A stretch of DNA of 64,000 nt from Antedon mediterranea (GCF_964355755.1 NC_092673.1:12467001-12531000), one strand, 5' to 3'; numbered from the stretch's first letter, positions 22,859 through 34,319 are shown. Notes: generated by a model not told the origin, from the letters alone. A program made the numbers and translations.

Positions 22859-22930
22859 GGGCCCTGTTTCTGCTGCCAAGAAAATACCGTATTTAATACG
22901 GTATTTTTTTGTGCGGCCAACTAAAAGGTA
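22859..22930. repeat. MITE terminus with a short palindrome
   Basis: GGGCCCTGTTTCTGCTGCC resembles the ends of the elements at 10051 and 50364 and is followed by AATACCGTATTTAATACGG, an inverted repeat able to form a short hairpin. No opposite terminus was found, so it is a solo or heavily deleted copy. Confidence 0.5.
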
Positions 22931-23204
22931 ATAAAAGGGACAACCACATTATTATAAAGACAGTTCTAAAAAAATAAAGCAGGAGTACGGAATAGACTTG
23001 TCTTAAAAGCAAGTAAAATCAAAGCTGAAGAGCCTACGAAAGCAGTACAACATTGCAATGGAGAATAACTCGAGGAACGAATTACTTGTCCCCATTACGA
23101 TATTTTCTGTGTTAGGAACATATTTACTGAAAACACGTCCACATATTTAACCTTTGACACTATAGTCTTTTTATATTCGGACGTGTTTTTAGACTCCAAA
23201 TATA
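22931..23204. other. No gene seen
   Basis: AT-rich spacer. Short protein-like bits such as KQEYGIDLS... near 22978 are too short to support. Confidence 0.35.
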
Positions 23205-23426
23205 ACTAGACATGAAACTCGTCACTTTGACGAGTTAGTTATCCGCTCGACAAACGCCACGTGCACGTCATACGTTAGAATATTGCACACAGAAAAATAT
23301 TAAGGCATTATGACCTGAACTGAAGAATATGATATGTTGTTATTTCTGAATTCTAACGTATGACGTGCACGTGGCGTTTGTCGAGCGGATAACTAACTCG
23401 TCAAAGTGACGAGTTTCATGTCTAGT
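23205..23426. repeat. Perfect 77-bp inverted repeat with a 68-bp spacer
   Basis: The arm 23205-23281 is the exact reverse complement of 23350-23426. Each arm itself contains the smaller palindrome ACTCGTCACTTTGACGAGT and the words GTTATCCGC and CACGTGCACGT. A third, partial and diverged arm lies at 23628-23680 in the orientation of the left arm, and between arms two and three the word CTTCTTTCTGTCATT (23428) faces its inverted partner at 23589. Perfect identity of the first pair suggests recent formation or gene conversion. Confidence 0.9.
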
Positions 23427-23689
23427 ACTTCTTTCTGTCATTTTTGTGCGTCGCGTTTTTCTAAAACGTGTAAACAGAACATATCGTAACTTTGTCAACA
23501 TATCGACATTTACGTGAACTTGTGCACCTCCTATTTTTGAATGACGTCAGAGTTGCGCAACGTGACTTACGTGCGATTTTATGAATTTCAATGACAGAAA
23601 GAAAGAAGTATAATACAGAAAAACTAGACTTGAACTCGTCACTTTGACGAGTTCGGGTTATCCGCGCAAACGTAACGTGCACACACTTT

Positions 23690-24065
23690 AAACTATATGA
23701 ACCTCGACAATTATTATGCCATCCTATGACATGAAATAAATATGTTTACAGTGCTGAATTGTACCTATTTTGTTGCATACATCATAATAATTACAGTATT
23801 TACAAATTACACTGTATATGTTATATACAGTGTAGCATAGACGGAATTACGAGACTCATCTTTTAAATCCAATTATTAACACGATGACATCATCAAATTG
23901 ACATATAAAAATAACAATTTAGAAGATAGTTATCTAATTAATTACATTAATACAAATTTGAAGAATTTTGGGCACGTAAAAGTGAGATCCGCTCTCGTTT
24001 AAACGCAATGAACTTTTAAGCAAGAGATAAAAATATGACTTTTTGAATTCAACTGGCCATAATAT
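23690..24065. repeat. Dispersed repeat, GATGACGTCAT family, copy 1
   Basis: It begins with an AACCTCGACAATTATTATGC segment, includes the palindromic ACACTGTATATGTTATATAC segment, then 'tacgagactcatcttttaaatcc' and 'acacgatgacatcatcaaattg', and ends with 'tcaactggccat'. The same order is found at 42892-43260, with partial copies at 25760-26020 and 41090-42470. No coding content. Confidence 0.8.
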
Positions 24066-24069
24066 GTTG

Positions 24070-24795
24070 ACGTAGTTAGTTTAGTGGTAAGGGCTTTAAC
24101 GTTGGAGGTCTGTGAAGGAAATGCGTTTTTTTTTAAATAGTTGAGAGAGATTATTTAGAGGGTTGGGTTTGTATATTTAGGGAGTAATTTTTTATAACAT
24201 AAAATAATTAAAGTAATAATCTCATTGTAAATTGTCAACAGACACTGTGCTGCAGGACAGTGTACGGTGTTAAAAGTAGGTCATACAACATTTCTGCAGA
24301 CAGGAACGTGTATAACTTGCTATAGTTTTATAAATCCAAAGGCAAATTACTGAAAAAAATGACAATGCTCTGGGTTTCAGAGGCTGGATGTCAATGGAGA
24401 TACAAAAAAAAAGCGAAATGCTAAATCAAAACGATAAAGTAAAACAACCAGAAAAGTTAGCAGAGCTTTCGGGCAACACTTGCTATAGTTTTATAGATAG
24501 GTATCTCTTGATAGTAGCAGAATCGGATAACTCTATATAGCGCCCTCTATAATGTATGTTAAAAGTACATCATTTCTGCAGACAGGAACGTGTAACTTGC
24601 TATAGTTGTATAAATCCAAAGGCAAATTACTGATAATATGACAATGCTGTGGGTATCAGTGGCTGGAGATACAAAAAAAAAGCGAAAAACCTGTTGACAG
24701 TAGCATAATCGGGTGCCTAACTCTAAATATTCTCTCTTAACTATTATTTTTAAAAAAACGCATGTCTGCGAGCCCTTACCACTAGACCAAACATT
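24070..24795. mobile_element. TIR element of about 725 bp with an A-box-like terminus
   Basis: The left end 'gtttagtggtaagggct' and inverted right end 'gtctagtggtaagggct' match, and both are followed by ATGCGTTTTTTT and AGTTAAGAGAGA-like words. The terminal TAGTTTAGTGGTAAGG resembles a tRNA A box, but no B box follows. Inside, about 125 bp starting 'tttctgcagacaggaacgtg' at 24286 is repeated at 24570, both ending near 'acaaaaaaaaagcgaaa'. Ends are set to within about 10 bp; no clear TSD was found. Confidence 0.6.
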
Positions 24796-24799
24796 TCGG

Positions 24800-25204
24800 T
24801 TGACAAATAGTGTTTTAACAAGATATTTACAGAGGCATATATATATAAAGAGTTACGACATTGAAGATTAGAAGCCATTTTTGTGTCGAAGAATTCTCAC
24901 GCTGTGGGCGCGCGGATTTATTTTGTATGAGAGCCATAATGTAAAGAGTTACGACATATTGAAGATTAGAAGCTATTTTTGTCAAAGAGGGCGCGCGCGT
25001 CTAATTTGTATAGTGTTTTCCTGTAGTTCATGCTTTATTTTTAGATTTTGTTGTCTATGAAATAATGATTAGATTCCGTTTTTATTTTAATAATTAATTT
25101 TAATAATGGTATTGATTTGGTTCCATATATATATATATTTTATAATAAAAAAAAAATGCTAGGGCCTACGTGCAAGTTAGGACACATCAAAGCATGAACC
25201 AATA
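24800..25204. other. No gene; short duplicated block
   Basis: The phrase 'aaagagttacgaca' followed by 'ttgaagattagaag' occurs at about 24848 and 24936, each before a GCGCGCG-containing segment, suggesting a local duplication of about 90 bp. Otherwise AT-rich. Confidence 0.5.
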
Positions 25205-25572
25205 CAAAAATCATATGAGTGAGTCATATGGATGAGCGGTTAAGGCAGGGGCGCCGTTTACCGTACCTAAAGAGCCAACAGCAACATCGGCAAGGGTTCG
25301 AGGCCGACTCGCTCCTAGTTCTGGTGGTGGAACAAGTCTTCTCGGATAAGGACTATAAACCGTAGGTCCAGTGTACACATTTATAACCTGTGTGTACTTT
25401 AAAGAACCCAGTTCATTATTCTAAAAAGAGTAGGGGGTTACCCCGGTGAACTGGTTCACACAATAGCCCCTGTATCAGGGGGATTACCACCTATCTGATA
25501 GGACAGTGATTAATTCACTATTGGTAATCCTTGGCCACATTGCCTATAGACATAAAATAAATAAATAAAATT
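25205..25572 (+). mobile_element. tRNA-derived SINE
   Basis: The 5' part has a tRNA-like pol III promoter: an A box in 'gatgagcggttaaggc' and a B box in 'gggttcgaggccgac', about 55 bp apart. The central part contains 'ctataaaccgtaggtcc' and 'ctttaaagaaccca', words of a central domain seen in many marine invertebrate SINEs, followed by 'gtagggggttaccccgg'. The tail 'acataaaataaataaataaa' is a short AT-rich repeat expected at a SINE 3' end. The tRNA cloverleaf is imperfect, so this is a SINE and not a tRNA gene. Confidence 0.8.
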
Positions 25573-25759
25573 ACACACATTCACCCCTCTTTTTGTGTTT
25601 TTGACACAAACTGCGCCGTCAACATTATTACAATTCAGAGACTCGTTCATCATTTTATTTGTAATAATTTGCCTTTATTATTTCAATATTGTTCATACCC
25701 TTTTCAGCATATTGACAAATATATCCGTGACACCATATTATTGTAATTAGTCATCAAAG

Positions 25760-26060
25760 CATGCATATACTGCATGTATATGGCTCTGGATATTTACTCT
25801 GAATACACTGTATATATTATATACATGCAGCATAGAAGAAATTACGAGACCCATATGGTATGATGAAGGTAACAAATATAGAAGGTAATTATCTAAATAA
25901 TAACATTCATAAAATATGGACGGTTTTTGGGTATGTAAAAGTGAGATGAGTGGTCTTTTAAACGCGATAAATATTATTATATCAACTGACCATATGATGA
26001 CGTGTCTACAGCTAATATACAACATGAATAATACTGTATTTACAATTTAACAGCTTCTAA
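25760..26060. repeat. Dispersed repeat, GATGACGTCAT family, copy 2 (diverged)
   Basis: It shares with 23690-24065 the order: palindromic CACTGTATATATTATATACA segment, 'aattacgagacccat', 'aaaagtgagatg', and 'tcaactgaccatatgatgacgt'. Internal parts are deleted. A minus-strand ORF across it (25747-26025) has no motif. Confidence 0.65.
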
Positions 26061-27160
26061 ATAATAAGTTTAAATCACGTGGGTAAATTTTCATTTCGAG
26101 GATTTATAATATATTGAAATATACGTCACCTGGAAAATGTTAGTCTGTCTTATTATTAGCAGCTATTGGAAAATAAGATAAAGGCCTTATATTTGACAAG
26201 TTCGTTAGACAAGTGTGTCGCCAATGCGATAAGAGGGAGAGAAATGTACTCTGAATTTCCTAATTGATTATAACAATAATTCTAAATCGTGAGAATTTGA
26301 AAAAGTTTTTCAACCGAGAATCGATTCTACAAACTTCTGTTTTGATAAAGCAGACGCTCTGATCATTAGCTCAATGTGTTTTTATGTTATTGTTCGACAA
26401 CAATTTGGTGTCATTGATTATTATTAACAATTCACGTAATTGTAAAAAAAAATTGCATTGAGTGGACTTAGCGTCATGACATATAGGATATGAGCTGTTA
26501 TGGCCTATATTATTTGTACGGCTGGCGAAACGTTAATTCAGCCTCATCTAATGGTTGTGATTGATATAATATTTTCTAGATGGCCATAATTAAAATGAAG
26601 AAATGGCTATTTTTATGTCAAAGTCTTTGCATAACCTAGGTCACTTATTTTCATCTTATGTAATGTAATTTTAATGGGAATATAAAAGATATTGAGTTCT
26701 AAGAATTCGGTTATGTTAGCTGCTATTATTATTTTATGAAATCATATGTTGCTGATAGAAATAAAAGGACGGACATTTATGGGAAAGCGGTTGGAATTTG
26801 AAGGTTTGCATTGATTTGATGGTGTCATTGATAATGTTGGTGAACTTTGTAATATATAGGCCTACTTTTGCAATTGTAGTAGGACTAGGATCTGTGACTG
26901 ATAATGGACTCCTGAACTTTTTTATCCTATGTTATTTTTCTCTAAGTAAATAGTGCCCTTATAATTGACAAGTTCGTCTGATAAGTTTGGCCCCACCTAG
27001 ATTGAGATAATAGGAATAGCGTGTTGAAAGTTTAGGACAAATTAATTTTGAAATTCAAAATGGGCGTTCGCTTGTAATTGTTTGTGAAATGTATAGTAAG
27101 GTGTATACCGTATATACAGCATTTCATGGAATTATGGTACCCACTTGTATTACAATATAC
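26061..27160. other. AT-rich sequence with a diverged direct repeat
   Basis: 'ccttatatttgacaagttcgt' near 26190 recurs as 'cccttataattgacaagttcgt' near 26953, each followed by related sequence. No gene could be supported. Confidence 0.45.
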
Positions 27161-27841
27161 TAATAGTCCAGTCAATCTAGCAAATATAAGGGGGTGACCT
27201 ACCACTAATTGCAAAAGAATTTATTTCACTGCAGTGCATTTCAGCATGGCTCCCTAATCAACATACTAAAAGTCCCCAAAAATCTAAGCATGGGAAATTT
27301 GCTAATTTGCATAATATGCAAATTAGCTTCCGCCATTAGAAAAAAATCAAAATATTGCCATAACTTTGGATTGGACTGTCCAATTGAAACAAATTAAGTG
27401 TTCAAAGGTATGTTGTCATGGTCAGTGAACAAGATAAACATACTTTTGTATTAATTATTTGATTCTAATTTGCATAATATGCAAATTAGTTATTGAAATT
27501 GTGTAAAACAGATCAGAATTATGCTAAAACTTTAGTTTGGATGGTCTGATTTAAACAATTAAATGTTCAGAAGTATTAATGACCAATTACCATGATAGCC
27601 ATACTTTTATTTCAATTCAGTATAATGCATATAATTTACATAATATGCAAATTAGCTCATAAATAGAAGTACCTTTATTCTGGGTATAAACATTAGACTG
27701 GAAGCACCTAACTAAATAAGCAAGTACCGGTAAGGTTTTGGCAGAAAATATAAATGAACTAGAAGTCATATATCAGAAAGTCAGCAAAAGTATTCATAAT
27801 ATATAAACAAGACAGTCATACCCTTAATCAAATTACAGTTT

Positions 27842-28135
27842 ATGAATATTTACAAAATATGCAAATTACCAATAGACTGGATACACAAATACACAACAAA
27901 CAAGTGGGGTTTTCCTGAATACATGAACCATATAAAAAAGTCATCACATCTATGTGTGAATATTGTACATCATGAATTTCAGGTTTTACCATACACTGCA
28001 TCCAGATTGTTAGGAATCAGTTATATAAATCATTTTGGAACATTTCATAGAATGGGACTCATTGCCACTTTTACACCAGAAAAATGTCTACATAAACCTG
28101 TACCTAGAATGTCAGTTACAACATCATCAAAGTAG
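27842..28135 (+). CDS. Unrecognised 97-residue ORF at the start of the element's gene
   Basis: The ORF precedes the main gene by 50 bp and is on the same strand. It begins MNIYKICKLPIDWIHKYTTN and contains a histidine-rich middle (VNIVHHEFQ) without a motif I can name. It could be the N-terminal part of the large protein, joined by an intron or lost by a frameshift, because related invertebrate proteins extend well upstream of the block at 28186. Confidence 0.35.
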   Translation: MNIYKICKLPIDWIHKYTTNKWGFPEYMNHIKKSSHLCVNIVHHEFQVLPYTASRLLGISYINHFGTFHRMGLIATFTPEKCLHKPVPRMSVTTSSK

Positions 28136-28185
28136 GCAGGATTAACATCAAAACTTTCAAATCCCAGCACACAGGACTTCAATCA

Positions 28186-31037
28186 ATGGAAGTGTATGAT
28201 TCAACGTATCATGTTGATCTTCTGTGGGACGTGGTATTTGCTCTTCACCCCAAAATGCCTGGGTGGTCAGGTCTAATGCAGGCCGTAAATCATGGTAATT
28301 ATCCTGGAAAATCATTGATGCGATTCCTGCTCATGATAGATTTAAATCCATCTGACATGTCATGTATCTTCTCCACACTCTCGTATGTTTGTGAACAAGC
28401 TAAGGCATACAATGTCACACACGTTATTACATTTGATCAACCACTTTGGTGGAAAGCCATGATGATCATCGAATCAGAGCCAGATTGCAGTTATCTGAAG
28501 TCTATTGTCCTGAGACTAGAGGGCTTACATATGGAAATGAGCTTCTTGGGCTGCATTGGTTATATTATGGCAGGAAGTGGTCTACAAGTGATCCTTGAAG
28601 TAGCATATGCAGGAAATGCCGTCAAGCATATGCTGAGTGGAAAAGCAATCTCCAGAGCAGTCCGAGGACATCTCTTGGTTGATGCTGCCTTACATACCAT
28701 ATTACTAGCTAATGCATATAATCTTCCTATATCCCCTTTTCAACCTGATCAACTACAACACAATCGAGACACGGAAACAACCTGTGAGAACGATCAAACA
28801 ACAGAACATTCAGAAGAAATGGAAATAGAAGTTGATGCTGACATTATTCCAAACACACGGCCAGATCAAGGTTTGCTCGAAGCCAGTAAGATTTTGGATA
28901 ATCTAATAAATGATCCCGACGCTCATATTGACCTTTCCTCTTCAGATGTCCTTACAAGAATTACTCATAGATTGAAAGACGAGCGGAACTTACTTAGTGA
29001 TAAAAGGAATGCCCAACTCTGGTTGCAATATTTGGACATGGTTGCTGTTTTTAAAAAATTCATAAAAGCTGAACGTGGGAATTGGACTTTACATCTTTCA
29101 GCAGTAAAGGATATGTTACCTTTTTCTGCTGCGGCTGGGCATAACCTGTACACAAAATCTGCGTATCTGTACTTGCAAAAAATGTACCAACTCGAAAAGA
29201 CTCACCCCAATGTCTACACCAACTTCATAAATGGTTTTCATGTGATTAGAAGAAGTGATCGGTACTGGGCAGGACTATCTACCGATCTTATTATTGAGCA
29301 AGTCCTAATGAGAAGTGTCAAAACAAGTGGTGGGTTAATGAGAGGTAGAGGCATGACAGAAGTTCATCGGTTGACCTGGGTACTGGGAATGCCTTCTTGT
29401 GCCGAGGTAAACTTTGCAATGCAAGAGCTCACCAGTGTTAACTACAACACTAGGGAGCAACACAAAGACACATCACAATCTCGTCAAAAAAGAGACCCAG
29501 AAGATACTTAAAACTAATCGAAGCATTCAAGGAGTGGGATCCATTTGGTAGTGAGTCATCACTGCGTAGCATAGTAAGTGGTGTTGCTGCTACTGACAAT
29601 GTAAATGTTGACCAGGCAAGGTATGTGGGCCAGCGTATACTTGAATCGATGGTTGGAAAGAACATTGATGAGTTCTCTTTCCAAAGAAAAAAAACAAGCA
29701 GTCACACTTGGATCCAAAACAGCTGTTGTCATTTGCGGAGATCCAGTCCAAGTTGATCCACAATTACTCTTTCAGCGATTAAGTGTTATCGCAACACGTG
29801 AAGAGGTGGGAGATCCCGCAAATTTATTTAAATATGAATTTTGCAGTCATCCAACTGCATTATTCGATAATGTTGGGCTTCCAAGGGAGGCAAATAAGGC
29901 GACACTAGCCGATGCCCTTTGGGAGATTGTAAAGCAGGATCAGACAGACCCCCCCCCCCCCCTTAATGATCCACATTATGTGCTTGATTGTGGTGCCCTC
30001 TTGCAACGTTTATCATGGTCAAGAGGTCAAACATTTGACACTATTTGTCATAAATATGTATCATGTGACAAGTCGGTATGGAATTCCAACTATTGTATTT
30101 GATGGTTATGAAGATGGACCTGCAATCAAAGATGCTACACACTGCAGACGTACAGGCAGTTCCAAGGGACCAAATTTTTTGTTTACAGGAGAGACTTTGC
30201 TAATTAAGAAGAAAAATGAATTTCTGACCAACAAAGTAAACAAGCAACGATTTCTTCATTTGCTGAGTTTACATCTTGAAAAGGCAGGTTATACAACAAT
30301 TCATGCCAAAGGAGATGCAGATATCCTAATTGTCAAGACAGCAGTTGAGTCAGCAAGGGAGTTCTTGTTGGTGACGATCTGATTTGCTAATCCTGCTTTG
30401 CTATTATGGAGATACAATTGAGAAGGACCTTTTTTATACCAGAAATAAAGACCAACACCAAAAAGCACAAGGTATGGAACATACAGAAAACAGTGATGAT
30501 CTTGGGGAATAAATTATGTTCCAGACTTTTCTTTGTGCATGCTTTACTTGGATGCGACACAACGTCGAGAGTATTTGGTATAGATCGGAAATGTAGCACT
30601 GAAGCAAGTCCAGAACAGTGTTGATTTCCAGCAATTTTCTGACCTGGTTACAAAAGAGGTTCTGTGAGAAGGTGGCAAAGAGTAGCACATGTGTTGAACC
30701 ACAGACATTGCCTTTGTAATCTGCAGCTACACAATACCATAGTCTGCGAGTATATTTTCAGATACAAACATGGAAAGAAACTGCTGCACAAATGAAAGCA
30801 GAAGAATGGAGATGGAAGGTAACTAATGGACAACTGCTGCCACACACATCTCCCGGCTGCACCTGAAAAGTTGATCAAGATAAATCAGATGTAACTGCAA
30901 AACTGGTTGCAGTACTAGCAGATGCACTTGTAAACTATATTCAATTAGTTGTACATGGATATGTGGGGTGTGCAAAGGTTCCAGTTGCACAAACTCTTCT
31001 TCAGTAGATATAGATGATCTCAGTGATAATGATTGAT
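28186..31037 (+). pseudogene. Large multidomain element gene: 'DQPLWWKA' block, PIN/FEN-like block, CXC tail
   Basis: The first open part, 28186-29511 (441 codons), contains HVITFDQPLWWKAMMIIESE, LEGLHMEMSFLGCIGYIMAG and LLMRSVKTSGG-like VLMRSVKTSGGLMRGRGMTE; these are hallmarks of a large protein family that is repeated in cnidarians, molluscs and echinoderms (often annotated only as uncharacterised). After frameshifts near 29500 and 29690 the piece to 30100 continues it. The 29966-30382 piece has HAKGDADILIVKTAVES, and 30406-30624 has FVHALLGCDTTSRVFGI; together these acid-rich motifs resemble a PIN/FEN-type nuclease fold. The final block, 30887-31037, encodes CNCKTGCSTSRCTCK and ends DDLSDND-stop, a TSO1/tesmin-like CXC cysteine motif. 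At least four frameshifts, with C10 and A-run errors among them, make it inactive. The nuclease role is inference. Confidence 0.75.
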
Positions 31038-31676
31038 ATGCTTTACAACATTTGAAATTCCAGAATCATAAAGTGCTTTATTTATTCCCGATTATTTTTA
31101 AACAGGTAAAATCAAGAACAATATTACAGTTTAGATGATCCGAATTTGCCTAAATTATATGCAAATTTGATTTAAATTTTAAAATCAAGGTGGTTCTTTA
31201 GACATTGTTTTATTGAATCCAAATTTAAGATCCTCGTTGCGTGATTACTGTATGAAGGAGCTAATTACAAATTATACATAATCCTATTAATGTTATTAAT
31301 ATGCATATTTTCATTTCGAAAATTCACTATTAAAACAAAAATACGACATTTGGAATGTTAATTTTGAATAATATGCAAATTTATTCTAATTTATTCCTAA
31401 CGCGTGTTTAATCTTTTTATTGATCATGAAAATGTGAGTTTTACTGCTTAGTTTGATTGAATTGCAGCATTTTATGCACATTTATAAAGAAAATAGATTA
31501 ATTCATCATGAAAAAAGGCTAATTTGCATATTATGCAAATTAGACAAATTTCCCATGTTGGGATTTTGGGGGACTTTTAGTATAGTGTTTAGGGGACCAT
31601 ACTAAAATGTATTGTAGTAAAAAAAATTCTTTTGCAATTAGTGGTGGGTGAAGGTACTATTTTGACTGGACTATAA

Positions 31677-32199
31677 TATGATGACGTCTTAAACAAATAT
31701 GAATGATCGACATTCTCGTAAAAGAATGTTCAAAGCAAAGAATACCTCTATGAAGAATGTAATGATATTTAAAAGGAAGAATGAGCTTGATGTGTGTGTT
31801 CTTTGAATGTGACAATTAATTCTGGTTTTTTATTCATTCTGTCAACGTTATAATTTCACGGAGGGCAAATTTGTACATGCATTCATATCTATAATGGTTT
31901 GTTTAGGTGTTTTTCTTTGATGAAGTTGTTGAATGTAAATGAATAAGTACAGGAGTTGATGGTGAAGTTAAAAGTTGAGAATTTGTAACGTTTATAATAT
32001 ATGGGTAATGTAATGGGAGTCCAATACCTGTCAGTCCAAATGATAACAGTGATTGTTGCTAGATTTCAATGTCAGGAAGTTTTATCTTGAGGTGAATTCC
32101 CATGGGTTATATTACAACATCTATTGCCTGTAGAAGTTTGATAGTGATACACTGTAAACTGTAGGTATAAGTCATTTGTTGTGTGGATAGCTGTTAGAG
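31677..32199. other. AT-rich 5' flank of the OB-fold gene
   Basis: No ORF with a motif. It probably includes the promoter of the gene starting at 32200, but no confident TATA or initiator element can be chosen. Confidence 0.4.
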
Positions 32200-34278
32200 A
32201 TGAGTATTCGAAAGATAGTGAAGTTTGTTGTGGCCGAAAAATTTAATAAAAGAGTACTTTCGAGAGATGGTAGGAAGTTTATACAAGGAAAGGTGTTGGT
32301 GGAAGGGAGCCATGAAGTTGTTGCGTGCTACGAGAATAATGTAAATAGTTCAGTAGCAGAGAAATTGTTAGAGTTAGACGTTCGCCAGCCAGTTTTAATT
32401 ACGGATGTGTCGGAAAAAATAAATGTTTCCATAAGGCTGTCTCACAAGTCGAAGGTAATTTTTATTGTAATTATGTTTATTTTAGTTGATAAATGATCAT
32501 TATTTGTTTTATGTGTTGTTGAGGTTGGATGGAGTATACATATATATTTAAAATGTTGTATTTTTGGTGTATTTAATATTCTAGGTACTAACCAATGTTG
32601 GCGCGTTTGAGGTCAACGAGGATGTTTTAAATGAATTTATACGCCCTAATGCAATCTCAGTGATGGAGGCTAAGGGGAGTCCTCGTAAGAGACGGTTTTC
32701 CTTAGAGGGAAATGTTTTAGAGGTAATTGAATTTATTATATTCTTGTAGATGTACGTTTGTGTATAATGTTTTTAAGCATAGGGCCTATCTACTTTAGAT
32801 TTTGAGTTAGTTGTATGAGTATGTTATGATAAAGTGCTGAAAATGAAAAAGAGCGTTAAATGTGACAATACGTTTGCGACTTATTTTGTACGCGAATCGC
32901 ATTGAAAAAGAAAATATAAGTTGGTGTTATTGTTACCTAAAAATTTGATTTTTAATATGAAAAATGTGATATATGTTATGTGTGGTTGAAATGTTTGTAT
33001 TAAATATAGTTTTATTTTATCATATGTAGGTAGGTGAACTGGTGGAAACAACGACATACAAACGGAGGTGTTTGAAATTGGGCACCGAAGATTGTAACAT
33101 CGATGTGATGTTGTGGGGTGAGGCTGCTTCAAATGTGCCAAGCAATCTAAAGTCACGTGATGTTTTCATATCTGCCGTGGAGGAAGTGGAGGAAGAGAAC
33201 TTGAAATTGAAAAGTTCTTCTTCCACTGTTGTGGAGGTAAGTTTAATATTTTGAGGTAAAATAACTGAAAAAAATGTTTTTTTTTATATTGAAATGGAAG
33301 ATGCTTTAGGGTACCGGTACGGGTTACAGTATTATATCTTATAAAGGTAGTGAAGTGAAATGATAAAAAGAAATGTCTATAAATTGGTTATTGAACTTGG
33401 TATTATTTTATTTGTAAAAAAATATTACACGCATCCAACAGTAAACACATTATTATTATAATTATTCCTTGTACTTATAAACTGGTTTAAGGCTTCGGAA
33501 GTGGAATTAAAAGAGTATTGAGTTATTTGTACTAGGTCAGGATTTAACCATAGACTTTGGAATTAGAAGGCAATTAGTAAAGCTCCAATATCATGCCGTA
33601 AGTTTGGTTTTATTAGCAAATTTCTTTAAATTTAGGATAAATATGTATCTAATTTTTATTTTAGAGTGATAGCCTTGGAGTCATGGAAGACACTGTGATA
33701 GCTATAGGTGATCAAGATGAAGGGTATGTAGCTTATAACTGAATTGTAGTATATTTAAAGTGTTTTATATTTATAATACTGTATTGTAATATTAATGGAA
33801 ATACTTACTGATGTAATTAGTGAAATTATTACCTAAGTAGTGTATAGTTCTGAATCGGAAATGTAAGTGTAGACGAATTCCACGTATTTAAACGCTAGGA
33901 TATTGGTTGAAAAGTGGATAAAAATAATTGTATAGTATAATGTTATACGAAGTTACTGTTATGTTTAAATTGAGAGCGTTATCAGCGGAAAAGAACTGGC
34001 CTTAATTGCTTTTAAAAACTGCCAAAGATGTAGGTTGTTGTAATTAAATATATATTGTGTAAATGTTGTCACTGAATCGGTTGAATATTTTGGTTTTAAA
34101 GTAAGTTTTTACTTCTTTCAAATATAGGTTTCCTGTAGATATTGTTATGCAGGGTGGCGAAGTTTATCACGTACCCGAAAACATTGATTTTGATGGTCGT
34201 ATGGAGCTTCCATTTTCAGTAAAGTACACGAGTAATTCCGAGGGAATTATTACATCAATAGAAGTAGTGAGTGAGTGA
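32200..34278 (+). CDS. Five-exon OB-fold (RPA-like) single-stranded nucleic-acid-binding protein
   Basis: Exons: 32200-32454, 32585-32722, 33030-33236, 33665-33723 and 34128-34278. All junctions are AG/GT, introns 1-3 are phase 0 and intron 4 is phase 2, and the joined frame is open for 269 codons to TGA. The start is the first ATG (MSIRKIVKFVVAEKFNKRVL). Exon 2 ends with a RKRRFSLEGNVLE segment; exon 3 has YKRRCLKLGTEDCNIDVMLW followed by GEAAS, and LKLKSSSSTVVE at its end, which fits the 'K-R-x-x-x-L-x-D-...-I-x-V-x-L-W-G-x-A' strand pattern and closing 'L-x-S-S-x-x-T' of replication protein A type OB folds. Exon 4 is acidic; exon 5 (MQGGEVYHVPENIDFDGRME) is of unknown fold. No frameshift or stop was seen, unlike nearly every other gene here. 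It could be host or transposon-borne; similar OB proteins accompany some Helitrons. Confidence 0.75.
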
Positions 34279-34319
34279 TTTTTATAGTTTTTGGTGTTTT
34301 TTTGCATGTTTTTTTTAAA

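Larger units (their letters stand above)
27164..31673. mobile_element. 4.5 kb DNA transposon with ~160-bp TIRs and TAA target duplication
   Basis: The left end (27164-27326) and the inverted right end (31511-31673) align over about 160 bp, beginning TAGTCCAGTCAA, passing 'ccactaattgcaaaagaatt' and 'atactaaaagtcccc', and ending in the palindrome TTTGCATAATATGCAAA. TAA flanks the element on both sides (27161-27163, 31674-31676). The interior carries one large plus-strand gene, now broken (28186-31037). A 3-bp TWA duplication is what Harbinger-type elements make, but the cargo is not a Harbinger transposase. This is the only coding content, so that gene, or a lost one, presumably mobilised it. 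Confidence 0.85.

Noticed and set aside
25208-25290. tRNA gene
   Set aside because: A and B boxes are present, but the cloverleaf is poor and the sequence continues into a SINE body and tail.
29948-29962. C-run as a biological feature
   Set aside because: More likely a homopolymer frameshift, or a sequencing error, in the decayed element gene.
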